The notes: generated by a model from the sequence alone, not told the origin. A DNA stretch of 6,664 bases from JBDSTZ01 sp039927975 (GCA_039927975.1 JBDSTZ010000063.1:1-6664); one strand, 5' to 3'; numbered from the stretch's first letter, positions 1 to 6,565 are shown. A program made the numbers and translations.

Positions 1-283
1 GACCGTGTCGCGGCTAGTTGTGCATGAGCAATATTTGTGCCATGTCAAGAAGCAGCGGACGAGCGCGTGGAGACAGGCCCCGGAAGTGGGCGGATGCGGG
101 GTAACGATGCGGGGGGAAGGTTGGGAAAACGAGCGGCGCCAACCGGCGGCGACGCGCACGGCCAGACCGGGCGGTGCGAGGCGCCATGCTGCGGCAAGCG
201 GAGGCGCCGGCCGGCCGCGACGGACGCAGCCACAGCGGCGATCAGGAAATCGGCCGGGCACGCCCCTGCGGGCGCACCAGGCA
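1..283. other. GC-rich stretch with no supportable gene
   Basis: I see no convincing coding region on either strand. The frames that stay open are rich in Arg, Pro, Ala and Gly, as expected of non-coding GC-rich DNA, and have no recognisable family motif or good ribosome binding site. One plus frame ends in TAG at 15-17, which could be the end of a gene entering from the left, but only four codons are visible. A second plus frame opens with ATG at 24 and closes at 104; it has no Shine-Dalgarno. The stretch ends in a clear plus-strand terminator, so it is probably the 3' part of a plus-strand transcript, either the untranslated tail of an upstream gene or a structured RNA. I do not recognise RNase P RNA, tmRNA or 6S RNA in it. 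Confidence 0.5.
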
Positions 284-310
284 GCGCCCTAAGTTGGGCG
301 CTTTTTTATT
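284..310 (+). terminator. Rho-independent terminator for a plus-strand transcript
   Basis: GCGCCC (284-289) pairs perfectly with GGGCGC (296-301) across a six-base loop, and six T residues follow at 302-307, then ATT. The T-tract lies only on the plus-strand 3' side, so this terminates rightward transcription coming from the left edge. The genes to its right run leftward, so it would separate the two convergent units. Confidence 0.85.
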
Positions 311-337
311 GCCATGCACCAATTAAATCGGCATGGC
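311..337. repeat. 7-bp inverted repeat between convergent transcripts
   Basis: GCCATGC (311-317) and GCATGGC (331-337) form a perfect seven-base inverted repeat around an AT-rich 13-base centre. It lies directly after the plus-strand terminator and before the end of the GH43 gene. It has no T-tract on either strand, so it is not a classic terminator. It could back up termination, or stabilise the 3' end of either transcript. Its role is unknown. Confidence 0.45.
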
Positions 338-340
338 GTG

Positions 341-363
341 AAAGCCGGGCTGCGTTGCCCGGC
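341..363 (-). terminator. Probable terminator of the GH43 gene
   Basis: On the minus strand GCCGGGC and GCCCGGC form a seven-base-pair, all G/C stem with a six-base loop (344-363), starting 12 bases after the stop codon of the GH43 gene. It is followed by only three T residues (341-343), so termination may be weaker than at the other terminators in the window. Position and strand fit the end of the leftward glycosidase transcript. Confidence 0.55.
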
Positions 364-375
364 CCCCGTTGCTGC

Positions 376-1497
376 TTACTGGAGCGCCTTGACGCGGTCA
401 GCCACCGGCTCGCCGAAGTCAGGCGTGCCGTCGGCGCGCCAGTGGATCACCTGGGCGCGGGTGTTGCGGTTCGGATCGACCAGCGAATCGCCCTTGATGT
501 CGCGATAATTGCGCGCGTGGTAGACCAGAATATCGGTCTTGCCGTCCGGCGTGGTGGTGAAGGAATTGTGGCCGGGACCGAATTGCCCGTTCGCCTCGCT
601 GGTCTTGAACACCGGCTCGGGCGACTTGTGCCAGGAAGCCGGGTCGAGCAGATCGGCCTTGGCATCGGCCGTCAACATGCCGATGCAATAGTTGGCATCG
701 GTCGCGCTGGCCGAAAAGGTCAGGAACACTTTGCCGTTTTTCACCAGCACGGCGGGCGCCTCGTTGACGAAATACTTGACCTTTTCCCAAGGGTAGTCGG
801 GCGTCGACAGCATCACCGGCTTGCCGGTAATCGAGGTCGGGCTATCCATTTTCGCGATGTAGATATTGGTCGGCTTGGTGTCGCCGTCGGGCCGGCGCTG
901 GGTCCAGACCAGGTAGCGCTGCCCGCCATGGGCGAAGGTGGTGGCGTCGAGCGAGAAGGTTTCCCATTCGGTCTTGAGCTGGCCGCGCTCGATCCATTCA
1001 CCTTCGAGCGGATTGGCGCTGCTGTTCTCCAGCACATACAGGCGGATTTCCCAGATTTTCTCGGCGCTGCCGGCGGTGAAGTAGATGTACCACTTGCCGT
1101 CGATGAAGTGCATTTCAGGCGCCCAGATATGCGCGCCCATCACGCCGGTGGCGTGCTTGCGCCACACCACCTTGGCTTCGGCCTTGCCGAGCCCGTCGAG
1201 CGTCTTGGCGCGGCGCAGTTCGATGCGGTCGTATTCCGGCACCGTCGCGGTGAAATAGTAATAACCGTCGCTGTGCAGGGCCACCTGCGGATCGGCGCGC
1301 TGCAACACCAGCGGATTGGCGAAACTCGGCTCGGCCTTGGGGGCCGCCTTGGCCGCACCCTTTGCCGCTGCTTTGGCAGGACCCTTGGCGGCGGCCTTGG
1401 CTGGCGTCTTGGCGGAATCGGGGACGGGCGACTCGGCTTGCGCCGCGCCGGACAACAGCAGCGTGGCGACCGCCAGGCTGGAAAGGAATGCGCGCAT
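376..1497 (-). CDS. Secreted glycoside hydrolase family 43 protein (arabinofuranosidase/xylosidase type)
   Basis: This 373-residue protein starts at ATG 1497, with a GAGG ribosome binding site eight bases upstream. Residues 1-21 are a signal peptide with a likely cut after AQA, so it acts in the periplasm or outside. Residues 28-55 are a Lys/Ala/Pro linker containing three octapeptide repeats. The rest is a single five-bladed GH43 domain. The expected inverting catalytic triad is visible: general base Asp69 in RADPQ, pKa-modulating Asp184 in SLDATTF and general acid Glu246 in VNEAPAV; His310 in GPGHNS is the usual metal-site histidine. GH43 enzymes remove alpha-L-arabinofuranose or beta-D-xylose from plant polysaccharides. 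The VPEYDRIELRRAKT segment resembles exo-arabinofuranosidase-like members, but the exact substrate cannot be read from sequence. No carbohydrate-binding module is present. It lies downstream of a TonB-dependent receptor but has its own promoter. Confidence 0.9.
   Translation of the reverse strand: MRAFLSSLAVATLLLSGAAQAESPVPDSAKTPAKAAAKGPAKAAAKGAAKAAPKAEPSFANPLVLQRADPQVALHSDGYYYFTATVPEYDRIELRRAKTLDGLGKAEAKVVWRKHATGVMGAHIWAPEMHFIDGKWYIYFTAGSAEKIWEIRLYVLENSSANPLEGEWIERGQLKTEWETFSLDATTFAHGGQRYLVWTQRRPDGDTKPTNIYIAKMDSPTSITGKPVMLSTPDYPWEKVKYFVNEAPAVLVKNGKVFLTFSASATDANYCIGMLTADAKADLLDPASWHKSPEPVFKTSEANGQFGPGHNSFTTTPDGKTDILVYHARNYRDIKGDSLVDPNRNTRAQVIHWRADGTPDFGEPVADRVKALQ
1333..1404 (-). repeat. Three 24-bp units encoding an octapeptide repeat in the GH43 linker
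   Basis: Residues 32-55 of the GH43 protein consist of PAKAAAKG, PAKAAAKG and AAKAAPKA in tandem (units at 1381-1404, 1357-1380 and 1333-1356). The first two units encode identical peptides, yet differ at five of 24 bases, all at synonymous third positions. The segment sits between signal peptide and catalytic domain and would be a positively charged, flexible or helical linker. Confidence 0.85.
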
Positions 1498-1545
1498 CAG
1501 GAAAACCTCGTGGTGAATAAAAACGCTGCGGGATCGTGCGCAGCC

Positions 1546-1574
1546 ACTGTAACCATACTGAAACTTAGCGTCAA
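1546..1574 (-). promoter_or_regulatory. Probable sigma-70 promoter of the GH43 gene
   Basis: On the minus strand a TTGACG -35 box (1569-1574, five of six consensus bases) is followed after 17 bases by a TACAGT -10 box (1546-1551, four of six). Transcription would begin near 1539, giving a leader of about 40 bases before the ATG at 1497. It lies just downstream of the strong receptor terminator, which makes an independent promoter necessary. The -10 box is imperfect, so an activator may be needed; none is visible in the window. Confidence 0.5.
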
Positions 1575-1606
1575 GAAATCCGACGCTGGCGCGCTCGGCA
1601 CCAGTG

Positions 1607-1642
1607 AAAAAAAAGCCGCCAGCCCGGTGACAGGCTGGCGGC
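1607..1642 (-). terminator. Strong rho-independent terminator after the TonB-dependent receptor gene
   Basis: On the minus strand a perfect ten-base-pair stem, GCCGCCAGCC with GGCTGGCGGC (1615-1624 with 1633-1642), encloses an eight-base loop. It is followed by eight T residues (1607-1614). It starts 23 bases after the receptor stop codon. This is the strongest terminator in the window. It separates the receptor from the GH43 gene, although the two are only 168 bases apart and run the same way. Confidence 0.95.
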
Positions 1643-1665
1643 GCTGGCGCGGCAATCGGCGTCGA

Positions 1666-4600
1666 TTAGTTCTTGTACGACAGGCCGACGAAGTAGCGCC
1701 GGCCCGACCAGCCCAGTTCGTTCGGCCGCGAGGCGGCGCCGGCCGTCAGGACTTGCGCCTGGTCGGTCAGGTTCTTCGCTTCGATCGAAAAAGTCAGGTG
1801 CGCGTTGTAGCGATACTGGATCTTGGCGTCGAGGAAGCCGACCTTCTCGCCGAAGATGGCATTGCCCGTGTTGGCGTCGGTGTTGCCAGTGTTGTAGGCA
1901 TCGCGGTAGTTATAGGCCAGGCGCGCGTTGATCTTGTCGAGGTCATACCAGATGCCGACGTTGTAGCTGTTCTTCGACAAGCCGGGATACGACAGTACCG
2001 AACCGTCGATCGCATTGATCAGCTCGTTACCTGGCGCATAGCTGTAGCTCATGCGCGTGTAGTTGGTGTCGAGCCCGAAGCCGCTCAGGAAGCCCGGCAG
2101 GAAGGTCAAGGCGGTGCGGCCGGCCAGCTCGAAGCCCTTGGTGGTGGCGCCCTGGGCGTTGGCCGGCATGGTCAGGTCGTACAGCGCACCGTCGCCATAA
2201 TAGTCGACGTTCTTGTACAGGACGGCCGGCTGGATATAGCTGCCGATATCCTTGCGGAACCAGGCCAGGCTAACCATGCTGTCTTTCGACGGATACCATT
2301 CCACGCTGATATCCTTGTTGGTCGCGCGGTACGGTTCGAGCTTCGGATTGCCGGTGGCCGTGCAATCGTCGGCCGAGCCGTCGCCGCCGTTGGCCGGATT
2401 GCCGCTGCCGGTCAGGCAGTTCACCGCCGGCACCAGTTGGCTGATCAAGGGACGCGACATCACCTTGCCCCAGCCGATACGCGCCACCAGGGTGTCCGGG
2501 ATCACCCAGCTCGCCAGGTTAAAGCTCGGCAGCAAATCGTGATAGCTGTTGTTCATGGTCAGGATCGAGTTCGAGACCGTGACGTCGGTCGCCACCGCGC
2601 TGCCGTTGCGTTTGGCGCGGTCGCGCCGGATGTTCGCGCCGGTGCCGGTATCCTTGGTGTAGGTGTAGCGCGCGCCGATATTGCCTTCGAAGGTCAAGCC
2701 CATGAAGGGCTGCTCGAAGTCGAGCCGCAGATAGGTGCTGCGGATCTGCTCGTCAACGATGAAGGCCGGAATTTGCGGATACGACTTGCCGTCGCTGCCG
2801 ATCGAATTGCGGATCAGGTCGTGATTGAACTTGCTGGTGTCGAAGGACGGCGCGGCCGCCGCGAAGCTCGGGGCGATCCAGTTGCTCGGGAAACCGCTGA
2901 TCTCGTTATAGCCATTGAGAAAGGTGCCGGCCGACCGCGTGCGCGCCGCGTCGACCAGCGCGACCATCTGCGCCGAGCTGATGTACTGGGTGGTGTTGTT
3001 GCTATTGATGAAGGTCTGGACATCGTTCGGGCGCTGGGCGCCGCCGGTGTACAGCGGGTCGTAAATCTTTACGTTCGTCACGTTGGCGCTGCGCACGTTG
3101 ATATCGTCGGCCGTGCTGACCAGATCGCTGCCAGCGCTGGCCAGGTAGCCGCCGCCGTTGTACTGGGACGAACTGGTGCGGCGGCCCTGCAAGCCGGTGT
3201 AGAACTTGGTGAAGAACGGCGTCTTCATGCGGTATTTGAGGTCCAGCTTGACCTGGTCTTCGCTGTTGTCGGTCTCGGTCGGGCGGTACTGCACTTCGGC
3301 GCGCGTGTACGAGCTCGATTTCTCCGGGTCGTAGGCGGCCGGGAAAGTGAAGTGCGGATAACCGTCCTTGTCGAGCGTGACCTTCATGCCCGGCACGTTC
3401 TGGGTCAGCACCACGTTGTTGGTGTCGTTGGCGTAATTCGAGGTCGACTTGACGAGCAAGCCTTCGATGTCGAAGTCGCCTTTGCGGTAGAAGAAGCCGC
3501 CCGAAGTGTATTCCGAATCGACCCGCAGGTTGAAGTCGCGCGCGGCGGTGCTGAAGGCGTTGTAGCCGCCCTGGCCGGCGACCGCGATGCAGTTTCCGAC
3601 GACATATTCGGTCACCTGGTGATTGGTGACGACCATGCCGGCCGGCGTACTGGTGGTGCTGACCGGAGTGCAAGTTGCGGCGGTGCCGGTCGGCACGCCG
3701 GTCGGGCCGTAGGTCGGCATGATGCCGGGACCGGACAGCCGGAGCGCATCGGGGAAATCGGTGCCGAAGTTGCGGTCGTTGAGCTGCTGGTCCTGCTTGT
3801 TGCGCTGATAGCTGGCGAAGACGTTCAAATCGCTGTTGACCTTGTATTGCGCGGTCAGCTCGGCCGAGGAACGCTTGTGGTCGCGCGTCCAGATGCCGTA
3901 ACGCGGGATGCCGGGCGAATAATCGAACCATTGACGGTCGCAGGCAGTCTTGTCGGCGGCGACGGTCAAGGCCGCGCAGCCGCCAGGAGTGGTCACGGCG
4001 GCGGCGTTCTTGTTCAGGCTGGTGGTGGTCTTTTCGGCCGAGAAATCCCAGTCGCGGATGAAGCGCCAGGAGCTGTTGCGCACGAAGTCGTTTTGCGTGA
4101 GCACATTGTCGTACACCACGTTGAGCATGACGCCGAGGTCGCCACCGAGGAAGCGATTGGCCACCAGCACGCTGCCGCGCGGCTGCAGGCCGCCACGGCT
4201 GCTGGCCTGCTCGCCCGAGGCGGTGGCGGCGAAGGTGAATTTCTTGAAGTCGAACGGCTTGTTGGTCTTGATCAGCACCGAGCCGCCGATGCCGCCCTCG
4301 GTGATGTCGGCTGTCACGCCCTTGATCACGTCGATGGATTTGATCAATTCAGCCGGCAGCTCGCGCAATTCGGCGCCACGGCCGGCGGTGCCGTTCGAAC
4401 TGAGCACCGACAGGCCGTTGATCTCGATACGGTTCAAGTTTGGCTCGACGCCGCGAATCGAGACCTGGGTGCCTTCGCCGAAGTCACGCGTCAGTTGCAC
4501 GCCGGTGATGCGCGAGAGCGCTTCGCCGACATTCTTGTCTGGAAATTGGCCAATGTCCTCGGCGACGATCGAATCGCTCACGGTCGAGGCGCCCTTCTTG

Positions 4601-4794
4601 CGGTCGATCGCCGAAGCGACCGAGGCGCGCGTGCCGGATATCACCACCACCGCCGGCTCGGCTTGGGTGGCGACGGCGCTTGGCGCTGACTGCTGCGCCC
4701 AAGCCGCATTGCCAATAAATAAAGATGCGACGGCCAGCGCCGTGCCGCCATATCGCCGATGAAATACCACTTCCTTGTTGCTACGCTTACCCAT
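1666..4794 (-). CDS. TonB-dependent outer-membrane receptor, Caulobacter/Xanthomonas type
   Basis: This 1042-residue protein is an outer-membrane beta-barrel that imports a bound ligand using energy from TonB-ExbB-ExbD. I chose ATG 4794 over the in-frame ATG at 4818 because AAGGAG (4802-4807) sits seven bases before it and the upstream ATG has no ribosome binding site. Residues 1-33 are a signal peptide ending AWA. A TonB-box-like AVVVISG follows at about 48-54. The plug domain comes next, with GEALSRITGVQ near 90-100 and SIRGVEPNLNRIEINGL near 112-128. The remainder is the barrel, closing with AKNLTDQ (1006-1012) and GRRYFVGLSYKN. Length and motifs fit the large TonB-Xanth-Caul group, many of which take up oligosaccharides; the adjacent GH43 gene suggests arabinose- or xylose-containing ligands. 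Six cysteines occur as three spaced pairs. The last residue is Asn, not the usual aromatic. Confidence 0.95.
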   Translation of the reverse strand: MGKRSNKEVVFHRRYGGTALAVASLFIGNAAWAQQSAPSAVATQAEPAVVVISGTRASVASAIDRKKGASTVSDSIVAEDIGQFPDKNVGEALSRITGVQLTRDFGEGTQVSIRGVEPNLNRIEINGLSVLSSNGTAGRGAELRELPAELIKSIDVIKGVTADITEGGIGGSVLIKTNKPFDFKKFTFAATASGEQASSRGGLQPRGSVLVANRFLGGDLGVMLNVVYDNVLTQNDFVRNSSWRFIRDWDFSAEKTTTSLNKNAAAVTTPGGCAALTVAADKTACDRQWFDYSPGIPRYGIWTRDHKRSSAELTAQYKVNSDLNVFASYQRNKQDQQLNDRNFGTDFPDALRLSGPGIMPTYGPTGVPTGTAATCTPVSTTSTPAGMVVTNHQVTEYVVGNCIAVAGQGGYNAFSTAARDFNLRVDSEYTSGGFFYRKGDFDIEGLLVKSTSNYANDTNNVVLTQNVPGMKVTLDKDGYPHFTFPAAYDPEKSSSYTRAEVQYRPTETDNSEDQVKLDLKYRMKTPFFTKFYTGLQGRRTSSSQYNGGGYLASAGSDLVSTADDINVRSANVTNVKIYDPLYTGGAQRPNDVQTFINSNNTTQYISSAQMVALVDAARTRSAGTFLNGYNEISGFPSNWIAPSFAAAAPSFDTSKFNHDLIRNSIGSDGKSYPQIPAFIVDEQIRSTYLRLDFEQPFMGLTFEGNIGARYTYTKDTGTGANIRRDRAKRNGSAVATDVTVSNSILTMNNSYHDLLPSFNLASWVIPDTLVARIGWGKVMSRPLISQLVPAVNCLTGSGNPANGGDGSADDCTATGNPKLEPYRATNKDISVEWYPSKDSMVSLAWFRKDIGSYIQPAVLYKNVDYYGDGALYDLTMPANAQGATTKGFELAGRTALTFLPGFLSGFGLDTNYTRMSYSYAPGNELINAIDGSVLSYPGLSKNSYNVGIWYDLDKINARLAYNYRDAYNTGNTDANTGNAIFGEKVGFLDAKIQYRYNAHLTFSIEAKNLTDQAQVLTAGAASRPNELGWSGRRYFVGLSYKN

Positions 4795-5192
4795 GCCTCT
4801 GCTCCTTATGTTGAACATCTATTTTATTGAACGACGGTATCGTCTCCCGATCCGAAGAACATTCTATGAGAGCAAGGGGTTTTATTACGGATAAATATGA
4901 TAGCGAAGCGACAGCAGATTTAAATAATCAGTTTTTTGACCGGATAGTGCCCATTCCTGATAAACCGGCGCGGCGAGCAATATCCCGCCACAGATAGCGA
5001 TTGAAAAATAATCAATTGAATGAGCGATATGAACAAAGAAGCAGGCGAGCCGCCCGGCAGACGCCGCTGCGGCGATATACAAGCGTTCTTGGGAGCAAGT
5101 CGCGGGCGTGCCGGAGAGCAAGTTATGGTTACGCCGTCATTATCTTCGGCATCGGCAGAAGATAAATTTCGGAAACTTTTTTATATTACCCG
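4795..5192 (-). other. AT-rich long leader upstream of the receptor
   Basis: This stretch has no gene I can support. It is clearly poorer in G+C than its neighbours (about 35% in 4981-5040). If the promoter at 5193-5221 is used, most of it is the receptor's 5' untranslated leader, nearly 400 bases. Within it are a CGCCG/CGGCG hairpin with a three-base loop (5062-5074), an ATTGA/TCAAT inverted repeat (5000-5016) and a GACG/CGTC mini-hairpin (4833-4844) close to the start codon. A 78-codon minus-strand frame (4885-5121, TTG start) with a hydrophobic middle is present, but it has no ribosome binding site or known family. I recognise no named riboswitch. Confidence 0.5.
4802..4807 (-). promoter_or_regulatory. 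Ribosome binding site fixing the receptor start
   Basis: AAGGAG on the minus strand lies seven bases before ATG 4794, an almost ideal Shine-Dalgarno. It lies between the two in-frame ATG codons and therefore supports the shorter receptor. That form also begins directly with a positively charged signal-peptide n-region (MGKRSNK). Confidence 0.85.
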
Positions 5193-5221
5193 ATTAAATG
5201 AGTACAGTCGGCAATTGCCAA
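5193..5221 (-). promoter_or_regulatory. Probable sigma-70 promoter of the receptor gene
   Basis: On the minus strand TTGGCA (5216-5221, five of six consensus bases) and TTTAAT (5193-5198, five of six) are separated by exactly 17 bases. This is the best promoter match I see in the intergenic stretch, and it points at the receptor. Transcription would start near 5186. A palindrome covers the -35 box, so the promoter is likely regulated. Confidence 0.6.
5208..5221. promoter_or_regulatory. Candidate operator palindrome over the -35 box
   Basis: GGCAATTGCC (5210-5219) is a perfect ten-base palindrome. Allowing one mismatch, it extends to 14 bases. It overlaps the -35 element of the receptor promoter, where a dimeric repressor would block RNA polymerase. 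Sugar-responsive regulators commonly bind even palindromes of this kind, but I cannot assign the site to a regulator family, and no regulator gene is in the window. Confidence 0.4.
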
Positions 5222-5298
5222 CGAGTATGCATAACCGCAATGCGCGATTATTACATAAACAATCAAGCAGCATCGCGGCGGCACTGCCGATAAATTAC

Positions 5299-5315
5299 TA
5301 AATCGGCGCCCCGAT
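5299..5315 (-). terminator. Weak hairpin after the esterase stop codon
   Basis: On the minus strand ATCGG and CCGAT (5302-5315) form a five-base-pair stem with a four-base loop, followed by TT and then AG. It starts two bases after the esterase stop codon at 5317. The stem and T-tract are short, so this may be only a partial terminator or no terminator at all. Confidence 0.3.
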
Positions 5316-5316
5316 A

Positions 5317-6291
5317 TTAACCGAACATAAAGAAACGCAACATCTCGCGACTGGCGTCCGGGCCGTGCGGATCGGTAAAACTGCCGCCCCGGCTGCCACC
5401 GGACCAGGCATGCCCGGCGCCGTGCACGGTCCAGTGCTCGGCGACGACTTCACCCGCCCTGCCCCGGTGCACCTCGCGCGTGAAGCGGCGTCCGGTGTCC
5501 TCGCCGGTCTCGCGGGTGCGCGCCAGGCTCAGCTTGCCGCGTCCGTGACGCCGCTGGGCGGCATAGCTGTCGATCGATTGCTGGACCACGCCAGCGCTAT
5601 TGTTGGCATGCACAGTAGAATCCATGTCCCCGTGGAAGACGATGATCGGCAGACTGGTGCCGGTTTCGGCATTTGCCAGCTGGTCCAGGTCGGCGCCGTC
5701 GCGCATCGCGAGCATGGCGCCGTAGCTGTCTTTCGCGCTGCCGTGGGCCAGGCCCGAGTGGCATCCGACCGCAGTGAACAGGTCGGGATAAGTGCGGCCG
5801 AGGATGACCGCCATCGCCCCGCCCGACGACAGGCCGGCGACAAACACCTTGGCGGCGTCGACGGCGTAGTCGGCCAGAATCTTTTGGGTGACGGCGGCGA
5901 TCAAGGCCGGCTCGCCCTGGCCGCGCTGGTGATGCGCTTCCTCGAACCAGTTCCAGCATTTGCCGCAATTGGCGCACGGGGATTGTTCCGGATACGCAAC
6001 CAGGCAATGGTATTTTTCGGCCAGCTCGTTCATGCCGGTGCCGAGCGCGAAATCGTCCGCCCCCTGACCGCAACCGTGCAGCATGACTACCAGCGGCAAG
6101 GGCGCGCCCGAATAGCTGCTGGGGATGAAAAGCTTATATTGCATGCTGCCGATGTCGGTGTCGACAGTGTCGGCGATGAACTTGCCGCCGGCGCGGCCGC
6201 GTGCCGATGAGAGGGGCGCGGGCGAGAACACATCCGCGCCCCAAGGGGAAAATGCAAGGGACGACCAGGTGTCGAACATAGCGTTGAACAT
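5317..6291 (-). CDS. PHB-depolymerase-family esterase (alpha/beta hydrolase, CE1-like)
   Basis: I place the start at ATG 6291, preceded by AGGAG (6297-6301) at five bases, giving 324 residues. The in-frame extension to a TTG at 6399 looks non-coding. The fold is alpha/beta hydrolase. LHGCGQ (71-76) is the oxyanion-hole segment typical of this family, GLSSGG (153-158) is the nucleophile elbow with Ser155, HGDMDSTV (220-227) carries the acid (probably Asp224) and GHAWSGG (293-299) carries catalytic His294. CANCGKCWNWF (106-116) is a characteristic Cys-rich family segment. Members hydrolyse short-chain polyhydroxyalkanoate or other esters; the wider group also includes feruloyl and acetyl-xylan esterases. 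I see no signal peptide in the MFNAMFDTWSSLAF start, so a cytoplasmic location is likeliest. Polyester oligomers or sugar-linked esters are both possible substrates. Confidence 0.88.
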   Translation of the reverse strand: MFNAMFDTWSSLAFSPWGADVFSPAPLSSARGRAGGKFIADTVDTDIGSMQYKLFIPSSYSGAPLPLVVMLHGCGQGADDFALGTGMNELAEKYHCLVAYPEQSPCANCGKCWNWFEEAHHQRGQGEPALIAAVTQKILADYAVDAAKVFVAGLSSGGAMAVILGRTYPDLFTAVGCHSGLAHGSAKDSYGAMLAMRDGADLDQLANAETGTSLPIIVFHGDMDSTVHANNSAGVVQQSIDSYAAQRRHGRGKLSLARTRETGEDTGRRFTREVHRGRAGEVVAEHWTVHGAGHAWSGGSRGGSFTDPHGPDASREMLRFFMFG

Positions 6292-6296
6292 GTTTG

Positions 6297-6301
6297 CTCC
6301 T
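6297..6301 (-). promoter_or_regulatory. Ribosome binding site fixing the esterase start
   Basis: AGGAG on the minus strand lies five bases before ATG 6291. It favours the 324-residue esterase over the 36-residue-longer form, whose TTG start at 6399 has no comparable site. Confidence 0.75.
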
Positions 6302-6538
6302 GTGGTGATGGGCTGGAAGTCTCCGTCTAATTTTTCACCAGTATGAATTGCCACTGCCCAGCTGGATGTGGGGGACACTCCCGCCATTGCGTAGGACAAG
6401 AAGCCAGAGGGGTCGACGTCATGGCGCCGGCCGACGTCGCGCGTGGTCGAATGTCAGTAGCGAAGGGGAAAAGTTGCGCGGACAGGACAGCCCGCGTCAG
6501 TGCGATATGGTCATTCGGGGGCGGGCCACACGTGCATC
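6302..6538. other. Spacer between the esterase and the insertion sequence
   Basis: This GC-rich gap should hold the esterase promoter, but I find no minus-strand -35/-10 pair that stands out; a GACGTC site occurs twice (6415-6420 and 6433-6438). Several short frames cross it without recognisable motifs. One plus frame reads QLDVGDTPAIA and then runs into stops, which might be decayed coding sequence, but I cannot name a family. Confidence 0.35.
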
Positions 6539-6565
6539 TGTGCTGTGGTCTAATTTGTCCGGACA

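Noticed and set aside
1..283. A structured housekeeping RNA such as RNase P RNA, tmRNA or 6S RNA
   Set aside because: I could not find the conserved core sequences of these RNAs on either strand; only the terminator is clear.
37..4689. A 1550-codon open frame on the plus strand, antisense to both the GH43 and the receptor genes
   Set aside because: It has no ribosome binding site or family motif and crosses the receptor terminator and the GH43 promoter. Its Val/Arg/Gly/Ala-rich composition is what the reverse strand of GC-biased codons gives. The minus-strand genes have signal peptides, catalytic motifs and terminators, so this is a mirror frame.
4795..4818. The longer receptor start at ATG 4818
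   Set aside because: There is no ribosome binding site before it, and the real AAGGAG lies between the two ATGs at the right distance from ATG 4794; the extra eight residues would also lengthen the signal-peptide n-region without need.
4885..5121. A 78-codon minus-strand frame with a hydrophobic segment in the receptor leader
   Set aside because: It starts at a TTG without a Shine-Dalgarno, lies in AT-rich leader DNA and resembles no known small protein. A leader peptide cannot be excluded, but there is no positive support.
5365..6210. A 281-codon plus-strand frame across the esterase gene
   Set aside because: It is the antisense shadow of the esterase, whose catalytic motifs are all on the minus strand; no ribosome binding site or domain is visible.
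6292..6399. A 36-residue N-terminal extension of the esterase
   Set aside because: It starts at a TTG without a ribosome binding site, is not a signal peptide, and a good AGGAG precedes ATG 6291.
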